Of a DNA stretch of 27,443 bases, positions 7,754 to 15,206 are shown piece after piece. Numbering within the stretch: the first letter of the stretch is position 1; each line of letters begins with the position of its first letter. The stretch is taken from contig CALDAH010000034.1 in the NCBI GenBank assembly GCA_937903135.1, forward strand, positions 1 to 27,443, given 5' to 3'. The notes beneath the pieces are model-generated. The model worked only from the letters and a program-made list of their open reading frames with translations, was not told the DNA's origin and did no database searches. Position numbers and translations under genes: made by a program. Origin of the DNA: an uncultured Alphaproteobacteria bacterium. Lineage in GTDB: Bacteria; Pseudomonadota; Alphaproteobacteria; Rs-D84.

Positions 7754-7779
7754 AATTCCCCACATGGGGAATTTTTTTT
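7754..7779 (+). terminator. Terminator of rpmH
   Basis: AATTCCCC, loop ACA(T), GGGGAATT followed by a run of T, immediately after the rpmH stop codon. Confidence 0.9.
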
Positions 7780-7812
7780 ACTTATTTAATACTTTATTTT
7801 CCCGTCAACTAA

Positions 7813-9483
7813 TCAATCATGGGAATTATTCTGGCGATTAACCGCAATGCGCCGGGAACGAAGTTTTTCTTTTAATTTTTTAAGCCCGCGGGTAAACATA
7901 CTCTCGTTCGCGGTAAATATTTTTTCGGCATTTGCCAATTTCGGGGTATTATATTTCACACTTGGCAATACCTTTTCAAATGAATATTCGCCGACAAATG
8001 AAAGCTTTGGGGCATTAATATACATCAGTTTGTTATTAAAACGTAATACATGGTTGTCAATGCATTCAACGTTCGGAATATCCAGTTTTAATAAATATTC
8101 GTTATATGACAGGGCAAAGTTTTTTATTAGTTCAGCCATCGGTATATTTAATCGCGACAGCTTTCGGCAGTCAAAAAATGCATATGGCGGCAGCGTTTTT
8201 AATTTTGGTAAATTCGCCTCTCGCAGTGCTTTGGTATTCGACATAAAAAATTGTTCTGCTGATTCCAAATTCGGTAAACTTATTTTGGTTATTTGCGAAC
8301 AGCTTTTAAGGAAAGATTCCCCCGCTGATTTTAATTTCCCCAGATCTATTGCCGTTAATGATTTATTTTGCCGTATAAAGTGTTCGCCAACCGTTTCTAT
8401 TTCCGGGGCATCAAAATGTTCAAGTATTTCGTTTTTATACAGGAAATCGTCCCCGACCGTTTTTAACCGCGGTGCGTGAAATTCAATTAACGACTTATTA
8501 TGCCTTAAAAAATTATCCCCGATATGTTCCGTCGTCGGCAGGTTAAGATATACTATTTCCCCATCATTTAATTTTATAATTGCAACGCCGTCGGCGTAAA
8601 TCGTTTGATTGGGAAATTTCCCACTGATTGCCAGTGTTTTCCCGATGATTTCGTTTTTAATTGTATCAATCACGCTGTTTTCATTGCTGTCCGCGAAATC
8701 AATTACGTCCCTGTTTTCAATATCCAGAATAAAATAATCCATCATAACCTGGCTATAGCGGTTAATTTCGGTTATTTTATTATTATATTCGTAATACCAC
8801 GGCCCGATATGCCGATCGTTAATGGTGTAATTATATTTAATGATATCGTCGCCAATGGATATATAGTTAATGGGCAAAGCCGCAAATGAATCCCATGAAA
8901 TATTGAAATATGATCGTAATGCCCCCGACAGGCCCATAATAATATTATCAGGGTTACTGTCAAATGTATTATCCGGGTCTGTCACGGAGTCATTATAACG
9001 ATTCTTAATAGATATAAAGTTATATTCCTTAGATATCTGAATAGATATAACACTTGTCCCGTATTCATCCTGACGTTGCGGGCGTTTTCGTGGCATAATA
9101 TTTTCAGCGTTATATTTTACGGCATTTATTATATAGAAATTTTTATATCGCCGGGGCTCTTTGAATGTACATAGCTGTTCGTTCTTGCGAAAATATTTGC
9201 TGATCTTGTTTTGTTTTTCCAGGCTATCGGCGTATTCAACATATTCATATCCGGCCGAGTGTAATAATTGGAATGGATTTTTGCCGATACCACTTTCATT
9301 ATAACTATTCTGCAGTGATGTTATTTTTAACAGATACCGGATTAATTCCATATCCGGATCGCGTCCGGCATATTTTAATTTGTTTGCAATATCAGGTATC
9401 AAAAGCAGGTTAAAGCTGCGCAATACCTGGGCGAATTTTTCGCCATTTTGCTTCTTTATAATATCATATACAGATTTTGGCAT
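7813..9483 (-). CDS. Leucine-rich-repeat (BspA/LRR_5-like) protein
   Basis: The C-terminal 280 residues of this 556-residue protein are about nine repeats of roughly 23 residues with the pattern NLPxLExIGxxFLxxNxxLxx, e.g. HAPRLKTVGDDFLYKNEIL and DAPEIETVGEHFIRQNKSL, typical of BspA-type leucine-rich repeats that bind proteins or surfaces. The N-terminal 270 residues are a separate domain containing NRYNDSVTDPDNTFDSNPDN, which I associate with LRR proteins of gut bacteria but cannot name. No signal peptide or membrane segment is visible, so it may be cytoplasmic, injected or exported by an unknown route. The start codon lacks a Shine-Dalgarno sequence and overlaps an 18-base palindrome. It lies 36 bases downstream of nrdG on the same strand. 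Confidence 0.8.
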   Translation of the reverse strand: MPKSVYDIIKKQNGEKFAQVLRSFNLLLIPDIANKLKYAGRDPDMELIRYLLKITSLQNSYNESGIGKNPFQLLHSAGYEYVEYADSLEKQNKISKYFRKNEQLCTFKEPRRYKNFYIINAVKYNAENIMPRKRPQRQDEYGTSVISIQISKEYNFISIKNRYNDSVTDPDNTFDSNPDNIIMGLSGALRSYFNISWDSFAALPINYISIGDDIIKYNYTINDRHIGPWYYEYNNKITEINRYSQVMMDYFILDIENRDVIDFADSNENSVIDTIKNEIIGKTLAISGKFPNQTIYADGVAIIKLNDGEIVYLNLPTTEHIGDNFLRHNKSLIEFHAPRLKTVGDDFLYKNEILEHFDAPEIETVGEHFIRQNKSLTAIDLGKLKSAGESFLKSCSQITKISLPNLESAEQFFMSNTKALREANLPKLKTLPPYAFFDCRKLSRLNIPMAELIKNFALSYNEYLLKLDIPNVECIDNHVLRFNNKLMYINAPKLSFVGEYSFEKVLPSVKYNTPKLANAEKIFTANESMFTRGLKKLKEKLRSRRIAVNRQNNSHD

Positions 9484-9500
9484 GTGATAATGTTATCACA
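9483..9500. promoter_or_regulatory. Palindrome overlapping the LRR gene start codon
   Basis: TGTGATAATGTTATCACA is a perfect inverted repeat (8-base arms, 2-base spacer) whose last base is the A of the start ATG on the minus strand. It could be a repressor operator or, in RNA, a hairpin hiding the start codon. The half-site spacing (TGTGA-N8-TCACA; GTGAT-N6-ATCAC) fits neither CRP nor FNR. Confidence 0.5.
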
Positions 9501-9519
9501 TATTTTATATAATCTCAAA

Positions 9520-10221
9520 CTATTCGCGCCATACGGCGTTTGGAAATAATGCATTTATCTCTACGCGCAGATCCGAATCCGAAAAGAATTGATCACGCCC
9601 GTCCGCGGTTGTGGGGTTATCGGGATCTTCAAAATGGGGGATATATTTTTGAATTGCTAAATTTTTCACACCACGGGAATGCATTTCGCGTGCGATATCA
9701 CGCAGATCAGATTTTGAAATAAATCGTGGGTCACAGGTTATGCGAACCTCTATGTCCTTGCCGGTGCTGATCCATATATCCAGGCTTTGCATCATATGGG
9801 CATGGGCAATTTGCTGCCCGGTTAGCTGTTCGTATTTATCCGCAGCCGCTTTATAGTCCAGTCCGATCCAGTCTATGAATTCGGCGGCGCGTTTTAATGT
9901 ATCGGGGTAAAAACCATTTGTATGCAGGCCGATATTAAATCCCAGTGCGCGAACACGCTGCATATATTCAATAACAGCGTCGCCTTGCATTAATGCCTCG
10001 CCGCCGGAGAAAACAATCGCCTCGAGCTTTCCGACGCGGGATTTTATCCATTCAAATATCTTATCTGGATCGTATTCCCCGTCGCCAACGTTTAACAAAT
10101 GGGGGTTGGAACAGTACTTACATCTAAGCGGGCATCCGACCAAGAATAAAACCGCAGCCAGTTTCCCGGGATAGTCAATTGTGGTAAACGATACCAATCC
10201 CCCGATTTGTATTTCACGCAT
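9520..10221 (-). CDS. nrdG: Anaerobic ribonucleotide reductase activating protein (radical SAM)
   Basis: A 233-residue radical SAM enzyme: Cys30-x3-Cys34-x2-Cys37 in GCPLRCKYC binds the 4Fe-4S cluster that cleaves S-adenosylmethionine, and FSGGEALMQ is the GGE motif. GLVSFTTIDYPGK at the N terminus is typical of the longer NrdG2-type activases. It abstracts hydrogen from the glycine of NrdD to make the glycyl radical. Here the glycine is on a separate small protein encoded 4 bases upstream, so that protein is its expected substrate. No good ribosome-binding site precedes it, consistent with translational coupling in the nrd operon. Confidence 0.92.
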   Translation of the reverse strand: MREIQIGGLVSFTTIDYPGKLAAVLFLVGCPLRCKYCSNPHLLNVGDGEYDPDKIFEWIKSRVGKLEAIVFSGGEALMQGDAVIEYMQRVRALGFNIGLHTNGFYPDTLKRAAEFIDWIGLDYKAAADKYEQLTGQQIAHAHMMQSLDIWISTGKDIEVRITCDPRFISKSDLRDIAREMHSRGVKNLAIQKYIPHFEDPDNPTTADGRDQFFSDSDLRVEINALFPNAVWRE

Positions 10222-10225
10222 TTTA

Positions 10226-10411
10226 TTATGCCGCTTTTTTCATTAATTCACTGTGGCGTTGACCTGTTGTTAAACAATTGGATTCTTTAAATGTTTTACG
10301 TTCACAAAATTCCGAATACTTACCAATATTAAAATTAGAAACGGGTCTAATAAATCCCATTGAACGAGAAAAGCGTTCGCATGGTGTTCTTTGTGGCTGT
10401 GTATTGTTCAT
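10226..10411 (-). CDS. Detached glycyl-radical tail of anaerobic ribonucleotide reductase
   Basis: This 61-residue protein matches the extreme C terminus of class III ribonucleotide reductase: CERFSRSMGFIRPVSNFNIG followed by KYSEFCERKTF, where canonical NrdD has RxxGYxRPVxxWNxGKxxEFxxR. Gly19 in RSMGF is the expected radical glycine. It is not a frameshift product: it has its own strong ribosome-binding site (GGGAGG, 9 bases before the ATG), and 40 bases including an in-frame stop separate it from the main NrdD gene, which ends after the zinc motif exactly where this segment would normally follow. It should dock on NrdD and be activated by NrdG, encoded immediately downstream. Confidence 0.85.
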   Translation of the reverse strand: MNNTQPQRTPCERFSRSMGFIRPVSNFNIGKYSEFCERKTFKESNCLTTGQRHSELMKKAA

Positions 10412-10451
10412 TTTGTTTTCCTCCCTTTTGTTTGTTTATTAGTTTCGTTGT

Positions 10452-12488
10452 TTATTCGTTTGTTTGATTTTGATTTGCGGCAATTTCGGCGTCGCATTTC
10501 GGACAGAACTCGTAATTACCGGCTAAATATCCATGCTTTGGACATATTGAAAACGTCGGTGTCAGCGTCATATACGGAATACGATAGTTTTCAAATATTG
10601 TTCTGACGATTTTCTGGGCCGCATCACCGCTGGATACAGGTTCACCCATATACAGGTGCAGCATCGTCCCGCCGGTATATTTACGCTGAAACTCTTCCTG
10701 GTGTTCCAACGCGACGAACGGGTCGTCGGTAAAGTTTACCGGCAGCTGGGTTGAATTTGTATAATACGGGGCATCCGGTGTTCCGGCCGTAATAATATCC
10801 GGGAAGTTCTTTTTATCGGTTTTCGCAAAGCGATATGAACAGCCCTCGGCCGGGGTCGCCTCAAGATTATAAAGGTTACCCGTTTCTTCTTGGAACTGGA
10901 CCAAATGATCACGGATGAAATCCATTACATCCAATACCAGTTTTTTACCAAACGGCGTCGCGATATTTTCACGGCCATTGGTGAAATTCAAAACCATTTC
11001 ATTCGCACCGTTTACCCCGATCGTAGAGAAATGGTGATCCCAGTTCCCCAGATAGCGTTTTGTAAACGGATACAGGCCGCGTTCCATATTCTTGCTGATA
11101 ATATCGCGCTTTATCTCCAGTGAATCGCGGCCGATTTCCAGCAGTCGTTTAAGTTCGCCGAACAGTCCGTCGCGATCGCCTTTGTGCATATATCCCAGTC
11201 GTGCCAGGTTAATTGTTACCACGCCAATTGAACCGGTTTTCTCCGCCGATCCGAACAGCCCCCCGCCGCGTTTTAATAATTCGCGAACATCCAGGCGCAG
11301 TCGGCAGCACATAGAACGAACGTCCGTCGGATTTAAATCAGAATTTAAGAAGTTCTGGAAATTCGGTATTCCGTATTTGGCCGCCAAATCAAACAACGGC
11401 TTTACATTCGGGTGATTCCACGGGAAATCTGGTGTAATGTTATATGTCGGAATTGGGAATGTAAACGGTCGTCCCAATGCGTCGCCTTCACTCATAACCT
11501 CAATAAATGCCCGGTTAATTAAATCCATTTCATGCTGCAGATCGCCGTATTTAAAGTCAACCTGTGTCCCGCCGATAAACGGATGCTGGTTTTTTAAATC
11601 ATCAGGGCAGGTCCAGTCAAATGTAAAGTTAATAAACGGTGTCTGCGTCCCCCAGCGACACGGTACGGCACAGTTAAATATAAGTGTCTGCATAGAATTT
11701 TTAATATCATCATAATCCAGGTTATCTATGCGTACATACGGCGCAAGATATGTATCCACCGACGAGAATGCCTGTGCCCCGGCAAATTCGTTTTGCAGTG
11801 TCCCTAGGAAGTTTACCATATGCGATATTGCGGTTGCCATATGCTTGGCCGGGCCGCACTGCAGAAATCCCGGAACGCCGTTGAATCCCTCGTATAATAA
11901 CTCGCGCAGTGACCAGCCGGCGCAGTATCCGGTCAGCCAGCCCAGGTCATGAATATGAATCGCGGCAGATTTATGCGCATCGGCCGCTGCCCGCGGGTAT
12001 AGGTTAAGCCAGTATTCCGCCGTAACGCGTTCACTGGTACGTAAAATCAGGCCGCCGATTGAATATCCGATATTTGCGTTTTCCTTTATTCGCCAATTTG
12101 ATCCGCCGACATATCCGTCAATAACCTCAACCGCGTCAATGGATGCATTACGAATCTCGGAACGTTTCTGACGGTAAATAATATACGCCTCGGATGTTTT
12201 GTATGCCCGTTCATCAATCAGGGTTTGAATAACTGTATCTTGTATTTCTTCAACCTTTGGCGTTGCGCCGGTAAAAGATTCGTCCAGTTTATTTAAAACT
12301 TTCTGGGTTGTTGTAACAATCTCGGCATCCGATAGCTCGCCTGTTACGGCGACCGCTTTCTTTATTGCGTCAAAAATCTTTTTTGAATCAAACGGGACGG
12401 TCTCCCCGCTGCGCTTTTGAACGGCAAATAGTTTTGTCGTAAGTTTCGGTAAAATCTGAATAATTATTTCGTTTTGTGCCTCTGACAT
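10452..12488 (-). CDS. nrdD: Anaerobic ribonucleoside-triphosphate reductase, large part without glycyl-radical tail
   Basis: NrdD reduces ribonucleoside triphosphates to deoxy forms without oxygen. The 678-residue protein begins with an ATP-cone regulatory domain (about 20-110, KRSGETVPFDSKKI), continues with the barrel domain (CAGWSLRELLYEGFNGVPG, NCAVPCRWGTQTPF, SMCCRLRLDV with the active-site cysteine region, IGVVTINLARLGY) and ends with the zinc site CPKHGYLAGNYEFCPKC. It stops there; the glycyl-radical segment is encoded by the next gene. The start at 12488 has GGAAGG 4-8 bases upstream; an ATG at 12521 would lie upstream of the -10 box. The promoter region holds two NrdR-box-like sites. 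Operon order nrdD, detached tail, nrdG. Confidence 0.95.
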   Translation of the reverse strand: MSEAQNEIIIQILPKLTTKLFAVQKRSGETVPFDSKKIFDAIKKAVAVTGELSDAEIVTTTQKVLNKLDESFTGATPKVEEIQDTVIQTLIDERAYKTSEAYIIYRQKRSEIRNASIDAVEVIDGYVGGSNWRIKENANIGYSIGGLILRTSERVTAEYWLNLYPRAAADAHKSAAIHIHDLGWLTGYCAGWSLRELLYEGFNGVPGFLQCGPAKHMATAISHMVNFLGTLQNEFAGAQAFSSVDTYLAPYVRIDNLDYDDIKNSMQTLIFNCAVPCRWGTQTPFINFTFDWTCPDDLKNQHPFIGGTQVDFKYGDLQHEMDLINRAFIEVMSEGDALGRPFTFPIPTYNITPDFPWNHPNVKPLFDLAAKYGIPNFQNFLNSDLNPTDVRSMCCRLRLDVRELLKRGGGLFGSAEKTGSIGVVTINLARLGYMHKGDRDGLFGELKRLLEIGRDSLEIKRDIISKNMERGLYPFTKRYLGNWDHHFSTIGVNGANEMVLNFTNGRENIATPFGKKLVLDVMDFIRDHLVQFQEETGNLYNLEATPAEGCSYRFAKTDKKNFPDIITAGTPDAPYYTNSTQLPVNFTDDPFVALEHQEEFQRKYTGGTMLHLYMGEPVSSGDAAQKIVRTIFENYRIPYMTLTPTFSICPKHGYLAGNYEFCPKCDAEIAANQNQTNE

Positions 12489-12504
12489 GATTCCTTCCCT
12501 TAAA

Positions 12505-12510
12505 ATTATA
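12505..12510 (-). promoter_or_regulatory. -10 box of the nrd operon promoter
   Basis: A perfect TATAAT on the minus strand, 16 bases before the nrdD start codon. No clear -35 box is visible at 16-18 bases upstream, where one NrdR-like site lies, so the promoter may depend on another factor. Confidence 0.5.
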
Positions 12511-12515
12511 CAAAA

Positions 12516-12531
12516 ACACAAGATATAGTGG
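12516..12531. promoter_or_regulatory. NrdR box 1
   Basis: ACACAAGATATAGTGG matches the NrdR consensus acaCwAtATaTwGtgt at 14 of 16 positions. It lies just upstream of the -10 box, where binding would block RNA polymerase. Confidence 0.65.
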
Positions 12532-12548
12532 TTTGTTTTCTAATTTGA

Positions 12549-12564
12549 TTACAATATATAGTTT
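12549..12564. promoter_or_regulatory. NrdR box 2
   Basis: TTACAATATATAGTTT matches the NrdR consensus at 13 of 16 positions and lies 33 bases from box 1, about three helical turns, the usual arrangement of paired NrdR boxes. Confidence 0.65.
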
Positions 12565-12920
12565 AAATAGATAGCTGGCAATAAAGAAAAAAATAATTTT
12601 TTTTATTTTTTTGCTTTACTTTTTGAAACGCCCAAATTCTGTGCGATTTATCGTAAACAGTGAATCGGTTGTTAAATACCAAAGGGTTTTTTGTGTAAAA
12701 AAACCTATGTTTTTTATATGGGAACTGATTCGTTTTTTACTAAAAAATACAAAATATAGTCCCGTGATTGCGAATCACATACTATATATTGACAAAATTA
12801 ATAATGGGAATTTGTCGTATCTATTCAGAAATAGGTTGTATTTCTTATTATGTTCAGGGTATAGTGGTATTGTCCAAATATATGTTGTGACCAAATTAAC
12901 AAAAAACAAGAGCATTATTT
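12565..12920. other. AT-rich intergenic region between divergent nrdD and ligase genes
   Basis: About 355 bases. It contains a long A-tract/T-tract inverted repeat (12586-12617), a short palindrome GTGATTGCGAATCAC (12764-12778), and a possible plus-strand promoter for the ligase: TTGTAT (12836-12841), 18 bases, TATAGT (12860-12865). A 109-codon open frame from 12611 crosses it but is not convincing as a gene. Confidence 0.4.
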
Positions 12921-14507
12921 ATGATGAAAAATATATATGAAATGCTGCAAGATGTTTGTTCTCAGAACAAAGACCGTATTTTCTTTGTCAGACAGAATGA
13001 AACATACGCAGAATTGTTAAAGAAAGTAAAACAGCGTGCCGTGTTATTAGCAAAACGCTTTGGTATTAAAAAGGGCGACACGGTTGCGATTCTATCGGGA
13101 AATACCCCGGAATTTATCCGTTCGTATTTTGCAATCACGTCCCAGGGGGCAAAGGTTTTAATGCTGGATACGGGCCTGGCCCCGGCCGAGCATTTGGAAA
13201 TGATGCGCCGGACGGATTGTCGCCTGGTCCTGGCGCAGCGTTCGCATTTCATTGACGACGGCCCGGAAATGTTCGACATAGAATCGGTTGACGATACCGA
13301 CGCGCGCGAGTTCCGTGCCGCCGACGTTAATCGTGACGATATCGCGATGTTGTCATTTACATCCGGGTCAACGGGAAATCCAAAGATAGTAGGGCTAACC
13401 CATAATAATATTTTATCCCTTGGCGAAGGGGCATTGTTTTATAGACCTGTAATTCACCCGGGATATACATTTTATGGATTTTTACCGCTTTATCATATAT
13501 ATGGTGTGGTAATTAATATTATTGCCCCGCTGGTTCTGGGCGGAAAACTGCTGTTGCAGCCGGTTTTAAACCCGCGTGAGTTCCTGAAAGATTTTTCCGA
13601 ATACAAGCCAGAGGTAATTCCGGCCGTTCCCCGAATCTGGGAAGCGTTTTATAAAAAAATCATAGAAGGGGCAAAGGAAAAGCACGTATATACGATTATG
13701 CGAATTGTTATATCCCTGCGTCATGTCCTGCGCGCGATTGGCATGGGGTGGCTGGTTCGTCGCATAACCGGCCCGGTTCACGATTTATTCGGCGGCAATA
13801 CAAAGGTTTTGGTATCCGCCGGGGCAACGCTGAAACCGAGTATTCGTAAATTCTTTGAAAGCCTGGGCTTTGTCGTCGGGGACTGTTATGGATTAACCGA
13901 AACGACCGGGCCGGCGAACTTTAACTTTGCATTTCGTCGTCCCGATGGCACGATGTATTATGCAGGCCCGCTGCCGGGAAATGAATTACAGATTCATAAC
14001 CCCGACAAAGAAGGCATCGGCGAGATATGGGTTCGCGGCAGCTTGGTTATGCCGGGATACATCGGCAACGACGAAGCAAATGCCGCCGCGTTCGAAGACG
14101 GTTGGTTTAAAACCGGCGATCTGGGGAAATTGGATAAACGTGGTCGCCTGATCGTAAAGGGACGCCAGAAACAGGTTATCGTTTTAGACAGCGGTAAAAA
14201 CGTATATCCGGACGAGCTTGAGGATCTCTATCTGCAAAACAGTGATATCCTGGCCGCGGCGGTTTTTGAATACACAATCGCCGGCAAGGTTGTCCCGTAT
14301 GCCGTATTTCAGGTAACCCCCGGGACAACCCCGGCCAAGGTTGCAATGATGGTAAAGGCATCAAACCTTAAAATCGCGCCGTATAAATGGGTGCGTCACT
14401 TTGCCATTACCGAAGACGAGTTGCCGCAAACATCCGCGCGAAAAATAAAACATTTCGCGGTAAAGGAAATGCTAAACGACGGCAAATTTGAAACGCATAA
14501 GGCATAG
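12921..14507 (+). CDS. AMP-forming acyl-CoA/acyl-ACP synthetase
   Basis: A 528-residue member of the ANL superfamily, which activates a carboxylic acid with ATP to an acyl-adenylate and passes it to CoA or acyl carrier protein. Motifs in order: P-loop FTSGSTGNPK (146-155), LPLYHIYG (188-195), YGLTETTG (323-330), GWFKTGDLG (394-402), SGKNVYPDELE (424-434) and the C-terminal catalytic lysine in TSARKIKH (504-511). The compact lid and YPDELE match long-chain fatty acid ligases (FadD/AAS type) more than acetyl-CoA synthetase; the substrate is not certain. Two ATG codons are adjacent; AAGAG sits 8 bases before the first. It is monocistronic, with a strong terminator behind it. Confidence 0.9.
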   Translation: MMKNIYEMLQDVCSQNKDRIFFVRQNETYAELLKKVKQRAVLLAKRFGIKKGDTVAILSGNTPEFIRSYFAITSQGAKVLMLDTGLAPAEHLEMMRRTDCRLVLAQRSHFIDDGPEMFDIESVDDTDAREFRAADVNRDDIAMLSFTSGSTGNPKIVGLTHNNILSLGEGALFYRPVIHPGYTFYGFLPLYHIYGVVINIIAPLVLGGKLLLQPVLNPREFLKDFSEYKPEVIPAVPRIWEAFYKKIIEGAKEKHVYTIMRIVISLRHVLRAIGMGWLVRRITGPVHDLFGGNTKVLVSAGATLKPSIRKFFESLGFVVGDCYGLTETTGPANFNFAFRRPDGTMYYAGPLPGNELQIHNPDKEGIGEIWVRGSLVMPGYIGNDEANAAAFEDGWFKTGDLGKLDKRGRLIVKGRQKQVIVLDSGKNVYPDELEDLYLQNSDILAAAVFEYTIAGKVVPYAVFQVTPGTTPAKVAMMVKASNLKIAPYKWVRHFAITEDELPQTSARKIKHFAVKEMLNDGKFETHKA

Positions 14508-14510
14508 GTA

Positions 14511-14552
14511 ATAAAACATTCCGTCTGCCCGGTTGCAGGCGGAATGTTTTAT
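14511..14552 (+). terminator. Terminator of the acyl ligase gene
   Basis: ATAAAACATTCCGTCTGC and its near-perfect complement GCAGGCGGAATGTTTTAT form an 18-bp stem with a 6-base loop, starting a few bases after the stop codon. Confidence 0.9.
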
Positions 14553-14559
14553 AAAATTA

Positions 14560-14589
14560 TTGACAAAAACGGAAAGTGTGATATATAAA
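14560..14589 (+). promoter_or_regulatory. Promoter of the helical-protein gene
   Basis: A perfect TTGACA (14560-14565) is followed after 16-18 bases by TATATAAA (14582-14589), about 20 bases before the start codon at 14607. Confidence 0.65.
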
Positions 14590-14606
14590 TATTAAAAGGG
14601 GATGAA

Positions 14607-15173
14607 ATGGCGACGAAACGTGCTAATTTGGTATTATTTCATATCTTAAAATCAATAGTGGATAAGAAAGTTCCCGGATTAAAGTCGCGTGTGGATGCCG
14701 GCCCGGCGGCAAAATATGAAATCGCCAGACAATCCGAAACAATAAAGGCTTTGGATTCCTATCTGGCCATGAATCGTTATGAAAACGACCCAGAGGCCGA
14801 GGATGAATTAAAATCGGCCGAGGATAAGTTAAGATCAGCAAATTTAGTATTGGCGAACGCCAACGCCGCCGAACAGGAATTAAATGCGGCAAAATCATTT
14901 AATAAAATATATCAATATTCGTTAAGAGTCCCTGAGATAGAACGCCTGCGGGATCAGTATCGCCAGCTGGAATTTGACGCCGATAGACTGGATAAAAATA
15001 TTACATCGTGCGAGATATCAATGGAGCTATACGGTGATATGTTTCAGTATATTGCCGCCGATGCATATAATGATGTTTCAAGAGATTACGCTGAATATAC
15101 CAAGATGTATGAAAAAGTAACAAATAAAATGGCAAAAATTGCCGCCGAAATTAAATATTTAGAACGCGGCTAG
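14607..15173 (+). CDS. Cytoplasmic coiled-coil protein, unknown function
   Basis: I do not recognise this 188-residue protein. It has no signal or membrane segment and is almost entirely helical with heptad-like spacing, for example EAEDELKSAEDKLRSANLVL (about 63-82) and EIERLRDQYRQLEFDADRLD (about 110-129), so it is likely an elongated coiled coil. It has its own consensus promoter, GGGG as ribosome-binding site and a bidirectional terminator, and so forms a one-gene unit. Confidence 0.7.
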   Translation: MATKRANLVLFHILKSIVDKKVPGLKSRVDAGPAAKYEIARQSETIKALDSYLAMNRYENDPEAEDELKSAEDKLRSANLVLANANAAEQELNAAKSFNKIYQYSLRVPEIERLRDQYRQLEFDADRLDKNITSCEISMELYGDMFQYIAADAYNDVSRDYAEYTKMYEKVTNKMAKIAAEIKYLERG

Positions 15174-15176
15174 AAA

Positions 15177-15206
15177 ATAAAAAACACCGCATTTGCGGTG
15201 TTTTTA
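15177..15206. terminator. Bidirectional terminator
   Basis: AAAAAACACCGC, loop ATTT, GCGGTGTTTTT between two convergent genes; usable from both strands. Confidence 0.9.

Noticed and set aside
9483..9500. CRP or FNR site
   Set aside because: The half-sites look similar but the spacing is 8 for TGTGA/TCACA and 6 for GTGAT/ATCAC, not the 6 and 4 expected.
10226..10452. Frameshift that broke nrdD
   Set aside because: The second frame has its own start codon and strong ribosome-binding site, and the break falls exactly at a domain boundary.
12611..12940. 109-codon open frame upstream of the acyl ligase
   Set aside because: No ribosome-binding site, AT-driven composition, overlaps the ligase start and a likely promoter; no recognisable domain.
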